Shown: positions 43,424 through 54,604, counted from the stretch's first letter. The stretch: 64,000 nt of DNA from Roseivivax halodurans JCM 10272 (GCF_000521785.1 NZ_JALZ01000005.1:124001-188000); one strand, 5' to 3'. Program-made: numbers and translations. The notes: a model not told the origin generated them from the letters alone.

Positions 43424-44215
43424 CTAGCGCGACATGCGTGTCAGGGTGGCAAAGGCGCTCGTCAGCCGGGCGAGCTCGGCATCGAGCCCCCAGGGCGGGT
43501 TCACCGTGAAGAGGCCCGAGCCGACCATCCGGTGCCCCTCGCGCACGGGCGGGAAGTGCACCTCGTGGCGCAGACCCTCCGGAAACCGCTCCTCCAGCGC
43601 CCGCACCATGCCCCGATGCCGGGCGTCGTCGAGGATCGGGTACCACAGCATCAGGATGCCGACGTTCCACTTGTCGCCGAGCTTGGCCAGCGCCTTCGGG
43701 ATCGCGGCGTAATCCGCCTTCACCTCCCAGGAGGGATCGCAGAGCAGGAGCCCGCGACGCGGCTCGGGCGGGCAGAGCGACTGCGCGAGCGCGATCCCGT
43801 CCTGCCAGTGCACGCGCACGTTCGGCCCCCGCGCCGCCGCCTCGAGCGCGTCATGCTCGGCCGGGTGCAATTCGGCGAGGTCGATCCGGTCGCAGGGGCG
43901 CAGCAGCTCGCGCGCGATCAGCGGCGAGCCCGGATAGGCCTCCGCCCCGTGCGCCGCACGCACCGCCGCCAGCGCCCGCGCATAGGGATGGCCTTCGTCG
44001 AACCAGCCCGAGGCGCGCGCGATCCCGCCCGCCGCCTCGCCGGTCTTCGCCGCCTCCGCGCCCGACAGATCGTAGAGCCCGCGGCCCGCGTGGGTCTCGA
44101 TATAGCTGAGCGGCTTGTCCTTGCGGGTCAGGTAGCCCAGCACCCACGCCAGCGCGGCGTGCTTGTGCACGTCGGCGAGGTTCCCGGCATGATAGGCGTG
44201 CTGGTAGGAAAGCAT
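43424..44215 (-). CDS. rlmJ: 23S rRNA (adenine-2030-N6)-methyltransferase
   Basis: 263 residues. The N-terminus LSYQHAYHAGNLADVHKHAAL is the RlmJ hallmark, followed by IETHAGRGLYDL (AdoMet site). The catalytic motif IV that reads DPPYE in E. coli RlmJ reads DPSWE here. Length is near the family norm (280). It methylates adenine N6 in 23S rRNA helix 72; the changed motif may affect turnover. Stands alone upstream of the TerB genes. Confidence 0.88.
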   Translation of the reverse strand: MLSYQHAYHAGNLADVHKHAALAWVLGYLTRKDKPLSYIETHAGRGLYDLSGAEAAKTGEAAGGIARASGWFDEGHPYARALAAVRAAHGAEAYPGSPLIARELLRPCDRIDLAELHPAEHDALEAAARGPNVRVHWQDGIALAQSLCPPEPRRGLLLCDPSWEVKADYAAIPKALAKLGDKWNVGILMLWYPILDDARHRGMVRALEERFPEGLRHEVHFPPVREGHRMVGSGLFTVNPPWGLDAELARLTSAFATLTRMSR

Positions 44216-44255
44216 GGGCGCTCTTCTGACGCCCGCGCGGCCCGCTGTCCAGCCG

Positions 44256-44591
44256 TCAGGCGGGGCCGGGGTCCGAGCCGTCCGGCTCGGTCTCTAGGTC
44301 GATCCAGTTGAGATAGCTCTTCGAGCCGCCCTCGATCCGGTAGGCCCAGAGCGCGGGCTCGTCGTAGGGATGCTCCCCGAGGATCAGGTGCGTGAGACCC
44401 TCGTAGGCGGAATCGGAGGTCTTGAAGAGCAGGCGCCATTCCTTGCCCTCCTCGACCTTTCCCTTCCAGCTGTAGATCGAGGTGACTTCGTTGATCTGGA
44501 CGCAGGCGGCGAGGCCGCGGTCCACGGCAGTGCGCGCGATCTCCCGTGCCGCCTTGTGGTCGTCGAGGGTCGTGAAAACTGCAAGTGTCAT
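44256..44591 (-). CDS. cutA: Divalent-cation tolerance protein CutA
   Basis: 111 residues. The PII-like CutA fold is seen in AVFTTLDDHKAAREIARTAV, LAACVQINEVTSIYSWKGKV and HPYDEPALWAYRIEGGSKSY. Forms trimers; role in copper tolerance or signalling is uncertain even in model organisms. The C-terminal ETEPDGSDPGPA tail is extra. Followed by rlmJ at 40 bp. Confidence 0.93.
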   Translation of the reverse strand: MTLAVFTTLDDHKAAREIARTAVDRGLAACVQINEVTSIYSWKGKVEEGKEWRLLFKTSDSAYEGLTHLILGEHPYDEPALWAYRIEGGSKSYLNWIDLETEPDGSDPGPA

Positions 44592-44613
44592 TTATCAACC
44601 GTAACAACGCACC

Positions 44614-45249
44614 TCAGCGAAACAAGGGGCGGCGGAGGACGAACTCGAGAATGATGAGGTACGGTAGGTAGAAGGCGATGAAGTTCACGACGTCGAAGGG
44701 CCCGGTGAACGCCTCGTTAGATCCCGCGCCCCCGGTCGCGGCGTACCAGACCCAGTAATGCAGCCGGTAGAGGAACGATCCCAGCGCCAGCACGGCGAGC
44801 CGCAACGCCCACGCCCGGTGCCTGGGCCGATTCTTGTCGAGCGCATGATACGCCGTGTTCGCCGCCGCGATCAGCAGGAGCGCGCCGTAGAGCGCGAACC
44901 CCGCCGACATCAGCGGCCCGCCGATCGTGCCCCTGAGGGCGATGTAGAGGAGCCCGAAGATCCCCGTCACCGCAGCTGCCGTGAGCGTCACATATCCGAG
45001 CGTCCGGTGCACCCGCGGGTTCCGGGCCCGCGTGACCGGCAGAAGCTGCACCGGCGCCAGCAGCGTCACCAGCGCTCCCGCCGCCATATGCCCGAAGATC
45101 AGCACGTTCGCCGCGGGCGTCGTGAAGAACCGCGTCTCCCCGGACAGATCCGCCGTGAGCCCCCGCAGCCCGAACCCGCCCGAATAGAGAATGAACGGCA
45201 TTCCGAGGAGCAGCACGGCAAGGATCGCAAATGAGGCGCGGCTGGGCAT
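44614..45249 (-). CDS. DUF2306-like integral membrane protein
   Basis: 211 residues with about six transmembrane helices and short loops. The motif RARNPRVHRTLGYVTL resembles the H-x3-G-x-x-Y of DUF2306 membrane proteins, which may bind haem or quinone-like groups. An alternative TTG at 45285 would add 12 residues; neither start has a good ribosome site. Gap to pyrG of 166 bp holds nothing recognised. Function unknown. Confidence 0.6.
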   Translation of the reverse strand: MPSRASFAILAVLLLGMPFILYSGGFGLRGLTADLSGETRFFTTPAANVLIFGHMAAGALVTLLAPVQLLPVTRARNPRVHRTLGYVTLTAAAVTGIFGLLYIALRGTIGGPLMSAGFALYGALLLIAAANTAYHALDKNRPRHRAWALRLAVLALGSFLYRLHYWVWYAATGGAGSNEAFTGPFDVVNFIAFYLPYLIILEFVLRRPLFR

Positions 45250-45415
45250 GTCGGGAAGGATGCGGCGTGGCAGGGCGTCCGGCAAGCGTCACGCCGCCGC
45301 ATATTCACCCCCAAAACCGACGAGGGAGGGAAGCCCAAGCGCGCCACCCGGACACGCACCGCCGGGAGCGGAGCCCCGGCGCGGACTCAAGGGCGCAGCC
45401 CACCGAGTCCAGTCC

Positions 45416-47059
45416 TCAAACCAACCTCGACACCTCTTTGGCCGCCCGCACAAAATCCCGGAACAAGGGATGCGGGTCGAACGGCTTCGACTTCAGCTCG
45501 GGGTGGAACTGGACGCCGATGAACCACGGATGGTCGCTCCATTCGACGATCTCCGGCAGCTTGCCGTCCGGCGACATGCCCGAGAAGGTGAGGCCCGCCT
45601 TCTCCAGAGCCTGTTTGTAGGTGATGTCCACCTCGTAGCGGTGGCGGTGACGCTCGTCGATCGCGGTGGAGCCGTAGACCTCGGCGACGCGGCTGCCTTC
45701 GGTCAGCACCGCGTCGTAGGCGCCCAGGCGCATCGTGCCGCCCTTGTCGTCGTCGGGGCGCCGGTTGACCTTGGCGTTGCCCTGCACCCATTCCTTGAGG
45801 TGATAGACGACCGGCTCGAAGCGCTTCTTGCCGGCCTCGTGGTCGAACTCCTCGGAGCCTGCGCGCGCGACGCCCGCGACGTTCCGCGCCGCCTCGATCA
45901 CCGCCATCTGCATCCCGAGACAGATCCCGAGGTACGGCACCTTGTGCTCGCGCGCGAATTGCGCCGCCTTGATCTTGCCTTCGGTGCCGCGCTCGCCGAA
46001 GCCGCCGGGCACGAGGATCGCGTGGTAGCCCTGCAGGTGCGGGGCGGGGTCCTCGCGGTCGAAGACCTCGGCATCCACCCACTCGATGTTCACCTTCACG
46101 CGGTTCGAGAGCCCGCCATGGGTCAGCGCCTCGGCGATGGACTTGTAGGCGTCCTCGAGCTGCGTGTACTTGCCGACGATGGCGACGTTCACCTCGCCTT
46201 CGGGGTTGTGGATACGGTCCGACACATCCTCCCAGCGGGTGAGGTTCGGCTTCGGCGCGGGCGTGATCTGGAACGCGTCGAGCACCGCCTGGTCGAGCCC
46301 TTCGCGGTGATAGGCGAGCGGCGCGTCGTAGATCGACGGCAGGTCCTGCGCCGCGATCACGCTGTCGGGCCGGACGTTGCAGAAGAGCGCCAGCTTCTCG
46401 CGCTCCTTCTGCGGGATCGGCATCTCGGAGCGGCAGACCAGCACGTCGGGTGCGATGCCGATCGAGCGCAGCTCCTTGACCGAGTGCTGAGTCGGCTTGG
46501 TCTTGAGCTCTCCGCTGGCCTTGATCCACGGCAGCAGCGTCAGGTGCATGAAGATGCACTGTCCACGCGGCTTGTCCTGGCTGAACTGGCGGATCGCCTC
46601 GAAGAAGGGCAGGCCCTCGATGTCGCCGACCGTGCCGCCGATCTCACAGAGCATGAAATCCACCTCGTCCTCGCCGATCGAGATGAAATCCTTGATCTCG
46701 TTGGTGACGTGCGGAATGACCTGGATCGTCTTGCCGAGATAGTCGCCGCGGCGCTCCTTCTCGAGCACGTTGGTGTAGATCCGCCCCGACGAGATGGAAT
46801 CGGTCTTGCGGGCGGGCACGCCGGTGAAGCGTTCGTAATGGCCGAGGTCGAGATCGGTCTCGGCACCGTCGTCGGTCACGAAGACCTCGCCGTGCTCGAA
46901 GGGCGACATCGTGCCCGGATCGACGTTCAGGTAGGGATCGAGCTTGCGCAGCCGGACGGAAAAGCCGCGCGCCTGAAGGAGCGCGCCGAGCGCCGCCGAG
47001 GCGAGGCCCTTGCCGAGCGAAGAGACCACACCGCCGGTGATGAAGATGAAACGTGCCAT
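45416..47059 (-). CDS. pyrG: CTP synthase
   Basis: 547 residues. The N-terminal synthase domain opens with [20 protein letters not shown] (P-loop). The glutaminase domain has the class I elbow [16 protein letters not shown] (catalytic Cys) and [15 protein letters not shown]. It makes CTP from UTP, ATP and glutamine. The start at 47059 is set by the invariant N-terminus. It follows secG after 212 bp, a common order in this family. Confidence 0.97.
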   Translation of the reverse strand: MARFIFITGGVVSSLGKGLASAALGALLQARGFSVRLRKLDPYLNVDPGTMSPFEHGEVFVTDDGAETDLDLGHYERFTGVPARKTDSISSGRIYTNVLEKERRGDYLGKTIQVIPHVTNEIKDFISIGEDEVDFMLCEIGGTVGDIEGLPFFEAIRQFSQDKPRGQCIFMHLTLLPWIKASGELKTKPTQHSVKELRSIGIAPDVLVCRSEMPIPQKEREKLALFCNVRPDSVIAAQDLPSIYDAPLAYHREGLDQAVLDAFQITPAPKPNLTRWEDVSDRIHNPEGEVNVAIVGKYTQLEDAYKSIAEALTHGGLSNRVKVNIEWVDAEVFDREDPAPHLQGYHAILVPGGFGERGTEGKIKAAQFAREHKVPYLGICLGMQMAVIEAARNVAGVARAGSEEFDHEAGKKRFEPVVYHLKEWVQGNAKVNRRPDDDKGGTMRLGAYDAVLTEGSRVAEVYGSTAIDERHRHRYEVDITYKQALEKAGLTFSGMSPDGKLPEIVEWSDHPWFIGVQFHPELKSKPFDPHPLFRDFVRAAKEVSRLV

Positions 47060-47178
47060 GTGCCCGAGGCTCCCGTGATCCTGCCTGCGATCCTTCGCGG
47101 GGGCCGAAGCGCCGGACCCACGCAATCCTGATGCGTCCGCGGGGCGTCTCGCGCCGCGGTATCACGGGATTTAAGAAT

Positions 47179-47198
47179 AGCCGGATTCGCAGCCGGCT
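47179..47198 (-). terminator. Possible secG terminator
   Basis: On the minus strand AGCCGG-CTGCGAAT-CCGGCT followed by ATTCTTAAAT, 73 nt after secG. The stem is only 6 bp. Confidence 0.45.
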
Positions 47199-47271
47199 GG
47201 CAACCGGGCAACAAGATGCTGTAAGCCCGCTGTTCTAATCCCGCAACGTGTGGTGGTGACGTACCGCGCGG

Positions 47272-47670
47272 TCAGTCCGCGCGCGGCACCAGCGGCGCGT
47301 CGTTGTCCGGAGCGCTCTCGCCATCGCCCGTGCCCGCCGACGGCGGCGGCAGCAGGGAGTCCGTGTCGAGGCCGTCGCCGGAGCCGTCCTCGGCCGCCGG
47401 AGCGCTGCCCTGACCGGTCAGCCGGTCCATGATCGACCCGCTCGACGTGTCCGCCGCGGCGAGGATGGTCAGCACCAGAGAGGTGCAGATGAAGGCCGTC
47501 GCGAGGATCCAGGTCAGCTTGTTGAGCGCCGTCGCCGCGCCGCGGGCGCTCATCGCGCCGCCGCCGCCGCCACCCATTCCGAGCCCGCCGCCTTCGGATC
47601 GCTGCATCAGCACGACGCCGATCAGCGAGAGGGCGAGCAGAAGGTGGACGATGAGGATGACGTTTTCCAT
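47272..47670 (-). CDS. secG: Preprotein translocase subunit SecG
   Basis: 132 residues. First transmembrane helix VILIVHLLLALSLIGVVLMQ (3-22), then the SecG glycine loop RSEGGGLGMGGGGGG, and a second helix LTWILATAFICTSLVLTILA. The long acidic, proline-rich C-terminal tail (about 55 residues) is typical of alphaproteobacteria. SecG helps SecYEG protein export across the inner membrane. Confidence 0.93.
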   Translation of the reverse strand: MENVILIVHLLLALSLIGVVLMQRSEGGGLGMGGGGGGAMSARGAATALNKLTWILATAFICTSLVLTILAAADTSSGSIMDRLTGQGSAPAAEDGSGDGLDTDSLLPPPSAGTGDGESAPDNDAPLVPRAD

Positions 47671-47749
47671 TGCGGGGGCGGCCTCGTGTTTGCTCGCGCG
47701 CCTCTCTAGAGAAGAAGGCGCGCAGCCGCAAGCGGTGGCAGGGCCGGCG

Positions 47750-47968
47750 TCAGGACTGCGAGCCGCCGGGCAGCCGTCCCCAGCCGATCCGGGCCCAGAG
47801 CCGTTCGTAGAGGACATAGGTGCAGAGGCCGAGCGCGGTCGAGGCGAGGGCGAGTGTACCGCCCGCACTGACCGAACCGGTGAAGAGCACCCCCAGAAGG
47901 GTCATCGTGACCAGTCCCAGGCTCTGCCAGCCGATCGCCTTCACCCATGTGCGTGCCCGCGTCTCCAT
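47750..47968 (-). CDS. DUF2061 family small membrane protein
   Basis: 72 residues with two transmembrane helices (GLVTMTLLGVLFTGSVSAGG and LALASTALGLCTYVLYERLW). The N-terminal RTWVKAIGWQSLG and the LYERLWARIGWGR motif match DUF2061, short bacterial membrane proteins of unknown role. Ribosome site GGAGACGA is close to the start. Confidence 0.78.
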   Translation of the reverse strand: METRARTWVKAIGWQSLGLVTMTLLGVLFTGSVSAGGTLALASTALGLCTYVLYERLWARIGWGRLPGGSQS

Positions 47969-48088
47969 GCTCGTCGTCTCCTCTTGCCGGGAAATGATTA
48001 TGGATCATCACCTATCCCGGCCGTGGAGCGCCGACTATTCGGCATCTTGTCGACATTAACCATGATGTGGTGATAATAGTGAACGACG

Positions 48089-48943
48089 ATGCCCGAACTC
48101 GACAAGCGCACCCGCGCAGCCCTTTTCCGAGACCGCCTGACCTCCGCCATCGCCACGGCCGGAGCCAACCGCAGCTCGCTGGCCCGCGAGACCGGCGTGA
48201 ACCGCTCGACCATCTCGCAGCTCCTCGACGAGGGCGCGGCGCGGCTGCCGAACGCCCATCTCGCCGCCGAATGCGCCCGCGCGCTCGGGGTCAGCACCGA
48301 CTGGCTGCTCGGCCTCACCGACCGGCCGGAACGTCCCGGCGACGTCGTCGCCGCGGCGGTGCAGATGACCAAGGCCGCGCGCACCGCCTCCGACGACCAG
48401 ATCATCGACTGGCACCGCGAATCGGCGGGCTTCAAGATCCGCCACGTCCCCGCGACGCTGCCCGACCTCTTCAAGACCGAGGCGGTGCTGCGCTGGGAAT
48501 ACGACGCCTTCCTCGGAAAGACGCCGGATCAGGCGATCCGGGCCATGCGCGACCGTCTGGTTCTGCTGCAGGAGGGGCTGTCCGATTACGAGATCGCGCT
48601 GCCGCTGCACGAGCTCGGCGCGCTGGCCGCCGGCACCGGCTACTACCAGAGCCTTCCCGTCGCGGACCGGCGCGACCAGATCGACCGGCTGGCCGAGGCC
48701 TGCGCCGAGTTCTATCCGGCGCTGCGGCTCTTCCTCTTCGATGCGCGCCGGGTCTTCTCGGCGCCGGTCACCGTCTTCGGGCCGCGGATCGGGGTCATCT
48801 ATGTGGGCCGCTTCTACCTCGCCTTCCGCGAAAGCGCGCGGGTCCGGCTGCTGACCGAGCATTTCGACGGCCTCGTGCGCGAGGCGGCGGTCGATGCCCG
48901 CCACGCGGCGGAGCATCTGCGCTCGCTCGAGGTCGCAGGATAG
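48089..48943 (+). CDS. XRE-family transcriptional regulator
   Basis: 284 residues. The helix-turn-helix sits at about 22-75: SSLARETGVNRSTISQLLDE (turn and recognition helix) then LAAECARALGVSTDWLLGL. The remaining ~200 residues form a helical/beta domain of unknown specificity with VFGPRIGVIYVGRFYLAFRE. Upstream, ACCA-TGATG-TGGT (48059-48071), next to a GATAAT -10-like box, may be an autoregulatory operator. Target genes unknown; the DcaP-like porin is convergent. Confidence 0.82.
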   Translation: MPELDKRTRAALFRDRLTSAIATAGANRSSLARETGVNRSTISQLLDEGAARLPNAHLAAECARALGVSTDWLLGLTDRPERPGDVVAAAVQMTKAARTASDDQIIDWHRESAGFKIRHVPATLPDLFKTEAVLRWEYDAFLGKTPDQAIRAMRDRLVLLQEGLSDYEIALPLHELGALAAGTGYYQSLPVADRRDQIDRLAEACAEFYPALRLFLFDARRVFSAPVTVFGPRIGVIYVGRFYLAFRESARVRLLTEHFDGLVREAAVDARHAAEHLRSLEVAG

Positions 48944-48946
48944 GGA

Positions 48947-48962
48947 CGGCCCCCGCGGGCCG
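48947..48962. terminator. Hairpin between the XRE regulator and the DcaP-like porin
   Basis: CGGCCC-CCGC-GGGCCG in the 31-bp convergent gap, no T run. Confidence 0.4.
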
Positions 48963-48974
48963 CCCCGCCGCGCC

Positions 48975-50114
48975 TCAGAAGTCGATCTGGATCGACGTCT
49001 GGATGCGGTTCGCGTCGTAGCTGCCGCCGCCGAACGTGTCGCGCTTGCCGTGGAAATACTCGACCCCCGCGGTCGCGCGTTCGGTGAAGGCGTATTCGGC
49101 GTTCACATGCACCGATTGCAGGCGCTCGGTGCCGTCCGACAGGCCCGACCCGTTCTCGCGCCAGCCGTAGATCGCGCGGAAGGTCCAGTCCTCGCCCACC
49201 TCCTGTGTGAGACCCGCATAGGCGGACTGCACCTCGATCGGATCGCCGTTGGCATCGAGATCGTCGCCAAGGAAGACGAGGTAGGACGCGATTCCCTCAC
49301 CATAGGTATAGGCGGCGTCGAGCGAAGCGCCCTGCCAGAGCGATGCCGTGGTCGAGAGGTTCACGCCCCAGACGCCCTGGCCGTCGCCGCCCTCGTCCTC
49401 GACCTCGCCGCCGATGACCGAGCCGCGCAGCAGCAGCGGATCGGTGTCGTAGGCGAGCGCGGCGATCGCGACCGGCGTGTCGCTGTCGGCGTTCGAATCC
49501 TCGATCGCGAAGGACGTGCTCAGCGCGTCGCTGAAGTCGTAGGTGTAGCGCACCTGCTCCTGCCGCGCGAAGGGAATGCCCGCAAAACCCTGGAAGTCGA
49601 GCGTCGGGGGATAGGAGTCCAGCGGCATGAACGTCGTCCAGTACTTGCCAAACCGCCAGCCGCCGATCGTCGCGGTCGCGTGCCGCAGCCGCGGCTCGGG
49701 CCCGCCGTCCGAGAACGCGTCCGAGGCGCCGTAGAAGTCGAGTTCCACCTGCGTGCCGAGCTCGCCCATGCCGGTCTGCGTGGTCGTGCGGAAGCCGAGT
49801 CGCGTCTGGTTGACCGTGCCGGTGAACGCCCCGTCGTCGTCGCTGTCCGGCCCGATCAAGGCGAGGCCGAAGGTGGTGTTGCCGAGTTTCGGGCCGAAAT
49901 CGTAGATCGCGTCGCTTTTCAAATAGCCGTAGAACTCGACAACCGTGCCGCTCTCGGTGCCGAAGGTCAGCGGGGTCTTCTGGTCGGATTCGAGTTCGCT
50001 CACCCGCGCCTCGAGGGCCGCGATGCGCTGTGCGTCCGACTGCGCGACCGCCGCGCCTGCAAGGGAGGTGGCCGCAAGTGCGACCGCGATGCCGGATGTC
50101 GTCGTGTTCTTCAT
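48975..50114 (-). CDS. DcaP-like trimeric outer-membrane porin
   Basis: 379 residues with signal peptide 1-23 (KNTTTSGIAVALAATSLAGA, cleavage near AVAQ). A short coiled-coil (SDAQRIAALEARVSELESD, 24-42) is typical of DcaP-type trimers and sits at the periplasmic side. The rest is a 16-stranded-barrel-like sequence with GTVVEFYGYLKSDAIYDFG and the C-terminal TSIQIDF. Related porins carry dicarboxylates or phthalates; substrate here is not shown. Confidence 0.82.
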   Translation of the reverse strand: MKNTTTSGIAVALAATSLAGAAVAQSDAQRIAALEARVSELESDQKTPLTFGTESGTVVEFYGYLKSDAIYDFGPKLGNTTFGLALIGPDSDDDGAFTGTVNQTRLGFRTTTQTGMGELGTQVELDFYGASDAFSDGGPEPRLRHATATIGGWRFGKYWTTFMPLDSYPPTLDFQGFAGIPFARQEQVRYTYDFSDALSTSFAIEDSNADSDTPVAIAALAYDTDPLLLRGSVIGGEVEDEGGDGQGVWGVNLSTTASLWQGASLDAAYTYGEGIASYLVFLGDDLDANGDPIEVQSAYAGLTQEVGEDWTFRAIYGWRENGSGLSDGTERLQSVHVNAEYAFTERATAGVEYFHGKRDTFGGGSYDANRIQTSIQIDF

Positions 50115-50273
50115 GTCACCTCGATGGGAATGTGGTGGTGGGAGAGCGCCGGGCGAAAACCCGCGCATCCTGCCCGATGTGGCCCGCGGTGCCGCGAGAT
50201 CGCGTCAGGTCAACATATCGTGACATTTGCGTGTATCTTATCGCTTGCCGCCACGCACGGCACCGTTCAGCCC

Positions 50274-50286
50274 GAAAACGGTTTTC
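50274..50286 (+). promoter_or_regulatory. Palindrome upstream of purA
   Basis: GAAAAC-G-GTTTTC, perfect 6-1-6 inverted repeat 57 bp before purA, just upstream of a TATAAG (-10-like) box. Possible operator; no regulator known to me binds it in this group. Confidence 0.3.
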
Positions 50287-50343
50287 CCTTCCGCCCGCTG
50301 TCTATAAGAGGGCATCGGTTCAACACGTGGGAACGAGGCAGGC

Positions 50344-51636
50344 ATGGCAAACGTGGTCGTCGTGGGCGCTCAGTGGGGCGACGAAGGCAAGGGCAAGATC
50401 GTCGATTGGCTGTCCGAACGCGCGGACGTGATCGCCCGCTTCCAGGGCGGGCACAACGCGGGTCACACGCTCGTCGTTGGCGGCGAGGTCTACAAGCTGC
50501 ACGCGCTGCCCTCGGGCGTGGTGCGCTCGGGCAAGCTCAGCGTCATCGGAAACGGCGTCGTCCTCGATCCCTGGCATCTCGTGAAGGAGATCGAGGGCAT
50601 TCGCGGGCAGGGGGTCGAGATCACCCCCGAGACGCTGATGATCGCCGAGAACACGCCGCTCATCCTGCCCTTCCACGGCGAGCTCGACCGCGCCCGCGAA
50701 GCGCAGAACTCCGTCGCCAAGATCGGCACGACGGGACGCGGTATCGGCCCCGCCTACGAGGACAAGGTCGGTCGCCGGGTGATCCGCGTCTCCGACCTGT
50801 CGGACGACCGCACGCTCGAGGTCCGCGTCGACCGGGCGCTGGTGCACCACAACGCGCTCCGCGCCGGGCTCGGCCTCGATCCCGTCGACCGCGACGCGCT
50901 GATCGCCGAGCTGCGCGCCATCGCGCCCGAGATCCTGCAATACGCCGCGCCCGTCTGGAAGGTGCTGAACGAAAAGCGCCGCGCCGGCCGCCGTATCCTC
51001 TTCGAGGGCGCGCAGGGCGCGCTCCTCGACATCGATTTCGGCACCTATCCCTATGTCACCTCCTCGAACGTGATTGCGGGGCAGGCGGCCACGGGCACCG
51101 GCATCGGCCCCTCGTCGATCGATTTCTGCCTCGGCATCGTGAAGGCCTACACGACCCGCGTCGGCGAGGGGCCGTTCCCGACCGAGCTTCACGACGAGGA
51201 CGGCAACAGGCTCGGCGAGAGGGGCCACGAATTCGGCACCACCACTGGCCGCAAGCGCCGCTGCGGCTGGTTCGACGCCTGCCTCGTCAAGCAGAGCTGC
51301 GCGATCTCGGGCGTCACCGGCATCGCCCTGACCAAGCTCGACGTGCTCGACGGCTTCGACACGCTGAAGATCTGCACCGGCTACGAACTCGACGGCAAGC
51401 ACATGGATTACCTGCCTACTGCCGCCGACCAGCAGGCCCGCTGCACGCCGATCTACGAGGAGCTGCCCGGCTGGTCGCAATCGACCGAAGGCGCGCGCTC
51501 CTGGGCCGACCTTCCCGCCGAGGCGATCAAGTACGTCCGCCGCGTCGAGGAGCTCATCGAATGCCCCGTGGCGCTGCTCTCGACCTCACCCGAACGTGAC
51601 GACACGATTCTCGTCACGGACCCATTTGCCGATTGA
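50344..51636 (+). CDS. purA: Adenylosuccinate synthase
   Basis: 430 residues. [20 protein letters not shown] (GTP P-loop, catalytic D and K), [25 protein letters not shown] and [13 protein letters not shown] are intact. It converts IMP, aspartate and GTP to adenylosuccinate, the committed AMP step. Stop and the following DUF2842 start share one base (TGATG). Confidence 0.97.
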   Translation: MANVVVVGAQWGDEGKGKIVDWLSERADVIARFQGGHNAGHTLVVGGEVYKLHALPSGVVRSGKLSVIGNGVVLDPWHLVKEIEGIRGQGVEITPETLMIAENTPLILPFHGELDRAREAQNSVAKIGTTGRGIGPAYEDKVGRRVIRVSDLSDDRTLEVRVDRALVHHNALRAGLGLDPVDRDALIAELRAIAPEILQYAAPVWKVLNEKRRAGRRILFEGAQGALLDIDFGTYPYVTSSNVIAGQAATGTGIGPSSIDFCLGIVKAYTTRVGEGPFPTELHDEDGNRLGERGHEFGTTTGRKRRCGWFDACLVKQSCAISGVTGIALTKLDVLDGFDTLKICTGYELDGKHMDYLPTAADQQARCTPIYEELPGWSQSTEGARSWADLPAEAIKYVRRVEELIECPVALLSTSPERDDTILVTDPFAD

Positions 51637-51860
51637 TGGCAGAGCTTTCGCACAAGTCCCGCCGGCGTCTCTCGCTGCTCGTCCTGATCGTGGGGCTGCC
51701 GGTCTACATCGTGGTGGCCTCCTCGGTCGTCACCGCCTTCGGCCGCCCCCCGATCCTCGTCGAGCTGCTGATCTACGTCGTCCTCGGCCTGCTCTGGGCC
51801 CTTCCGCTGAAATTCGTCTTCAAGGGCGTCGGCCGCGAGCAGCCGCAGGACAGGGACTGA
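51636..51860 (+). CDS. DUF2842 family small membrane protein
   Basis: 74 residues, two transmembrane helices (LSLLVLIVGLPVYIVVASSV and LVELLIYVVLGLLWALPLKF). Basic N-terminus SHKSRRR, cytoplasmic tail FKGVGREQPQDRD. Conserved downstream of purA in this family; function unknown. Translationally coupled to purA by the TGATG overlap. Confidence 0.8.
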   Translation: MAELSHKSRRRLSLLVLIVGLPVYIVVASSVVTAFGRPPILVELLIYVVLGLLWALPLKFVFKGVGREQPQDRD

Positions 51861-51870
51861 GCCGCGTCCC

Positions 51871-51916
51871 TTCTTCTTGAGGGAAATATCCTGGGGGTGC
51901 GGGGGCGGAGCCCCCG
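51871..51916 (+). repeat. Dispersed TTCTTCTTG element, copy 2, with hairpin
   Basis: TTCTTCTTG (51871-51879), AGGG, AAATATCCT, GGGG, then CGGGGGC-GGA-GCCCCCG (51900-51916). Begins 11 nt after the DUF2842 stop, same sense. Confidence 0.75.
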
Positions 51917-52016
51917 TTCTCCGGCTCGCATCCCCCGCGAACGCGCCCCTTTCGGCGGGCTCGAATATGCCGTAGACACCCGCGCAACCCGACATTCCCG
52001 ACAACGGAGCGCGACA

Positions 52017-53672
<1,656 letters not shown>

Positions 53673-53675
53673 GGC

Positions 53676-54206
53676 ATGGCCGCGTTCCTGGGTGCGGTCG
53701 TCGGAATGGTGCTCGGCATCGTCGCCGGCATCTTTCTGGCTCCGGTCTCCGACCGCATCACGGAAGTCCGGAAACGCCGCAACCTGATCCGGCACATCCG
53801 GTACGACCTCGAGAACGCGGCACGCCATTTCGGCTACGTGTCCGGTGAGCTGCACTCCATCTGGACCGAACCCAGCTGGAAGCGATATGCGCGCTTCCAG
53901 TGGATGAAGTTCTCGTCACGGGGTTTTCTCACCTCATCCAGGGTGGATCTCTACGCCCTCGACGATGCCGAGGCGGATCTCTTCATGGAACTGCTCGTCC
54001 TCTTCGAGAATTTCGACGAGCTCTGTGGGGTCGGCTATGCGCTCTCGCTGCATGACAGCACGCGGGCCGAGCCGCTTGACGATGCGGAGATGCAGGCATT
54101 GGTGGCCGAGATCGAACGGCGCAGCTCGGAAATCACCACCAAGATCGATCGTTTGCGGGGCGTCGTGGCCAAAGCCATGGAGGAGTGGCGGTGGTGGCAC
54201 CTCTGA
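53676..54206 (+). CDS. Hypothetical protein, single N-terminal membrane helix
   Basis: 176 residues, not recognised. One transmembrane helix at 3-22 (AFLGAVVGMVLGIVAGIFLA), then a cytoplasmic helical domain with RKRRNLIRHIRYDLENAARH, a tryptophan-rich WTEPSWKRYARFQWMKFSS stretch and a C-terminal amphipathic helix ending WRWWHL. It starts 3 nt after the ettA stop. Codon use is less GC-rich at third positions than ettA, suggesting recent arrival or low expression. Confidence 0.65.
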   Translation: MAAFLGAVVGMVLGIVAGIFLAPVSDRITEVRKRRNLIRHIRYDLENAARHFGYVSGELHSIWTEPSWKRYARFQWMKFSSRGFLTSSRVDLYALDDAEADLFMELLVLFENFDELCGVGYALSLHDSTRAEPLDDAEMQALVAEIERRSSEITTKIDRLRGVVAKAMEEWRWWHL

Positions 54207-54229
54207 GGCGCGCATTTTCGCCGGCGCTA

Positions 54230-54257
54230 CTTGCTTGCCTCCCGTTTCACCCCATTT
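54230..54257 (+). promoter_or_regulatory. RpoH-type promoter before a 77-residue gene
   Basis: CTTGCTT (54230-54236), a 13-nt spacer and CCCCATTT (54250-54257), the latter a perfect sigma-32 -10 box. Start codon 43 nt further on. Confidence 0.5.
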
Positions 54258-54300
54258 CTCACGATGTGGCCCCTGCCCAACAACATCGGAATCCTCAAAC

Positions 54301-54534
54301 ATGTCTTCGTTAGAAGAGACCTTCGCTGCCCTCGATCAGCGCATGAAGGCTCATCGCACGCGGATTGCGGGAAATGTCCCCGCACCGCAGGCCACCAAGG
54401 CGGACGCCACAACGGATGCCGCACGGGAAATCATCGAGACCGAGACGCGCGCCCGCTCCGAACGCACGGCAAAACTGCGGGAACAGCGTCTCGCCCGGCT
54501 GAATGCGGGCATGGCCGATCCCAAAGGCACCTGA
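54301..54534 (+). CDS. Small charged helical protein, unknown function
   Basis: 77 residues. Entirely helical with many A, E, R, T and K; MSSLEETFAALDQRMKAHRT, then an alanine/threonine stretch and ETETRARSERTAKLREQRLA, which should be coiled coil. No membrane helix or cysteine. It has its own sigma-32-like promoter and a strong terminator, so it is a stand-alone unit, perhaps stress-induced. Ribosome site is weak (AATCCTCAAAC). Confidence 0.6.
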   Translation: MSSLEETFAALDQRMKAHRTRIAGNVPAPQATKADATTDAAREIIETETRARSERTAKLREQRLARLNAGMADPKGT

Positions 54535-54549
54535 CGGTCCGAGCAGCAA

Positions 54550-54579
54550 AAAGGCCGCCCCGGATCAGGGGCGGCCTTT
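54550..54579 (+). terminator. Strong terminator after the 77-residue gene
   Basis: AAAGGCCGCCCC and GGGGCGGCCTTT arms, 12-bp stem with 6-nt loop, A's before and T's after: works in both directions and also ends the small minus-strand gene at 54605. Confidence 0.88.
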
Positions 54580-54604
54580 GTCATCTCCGGGCTACAGGGC
54601 CCGT

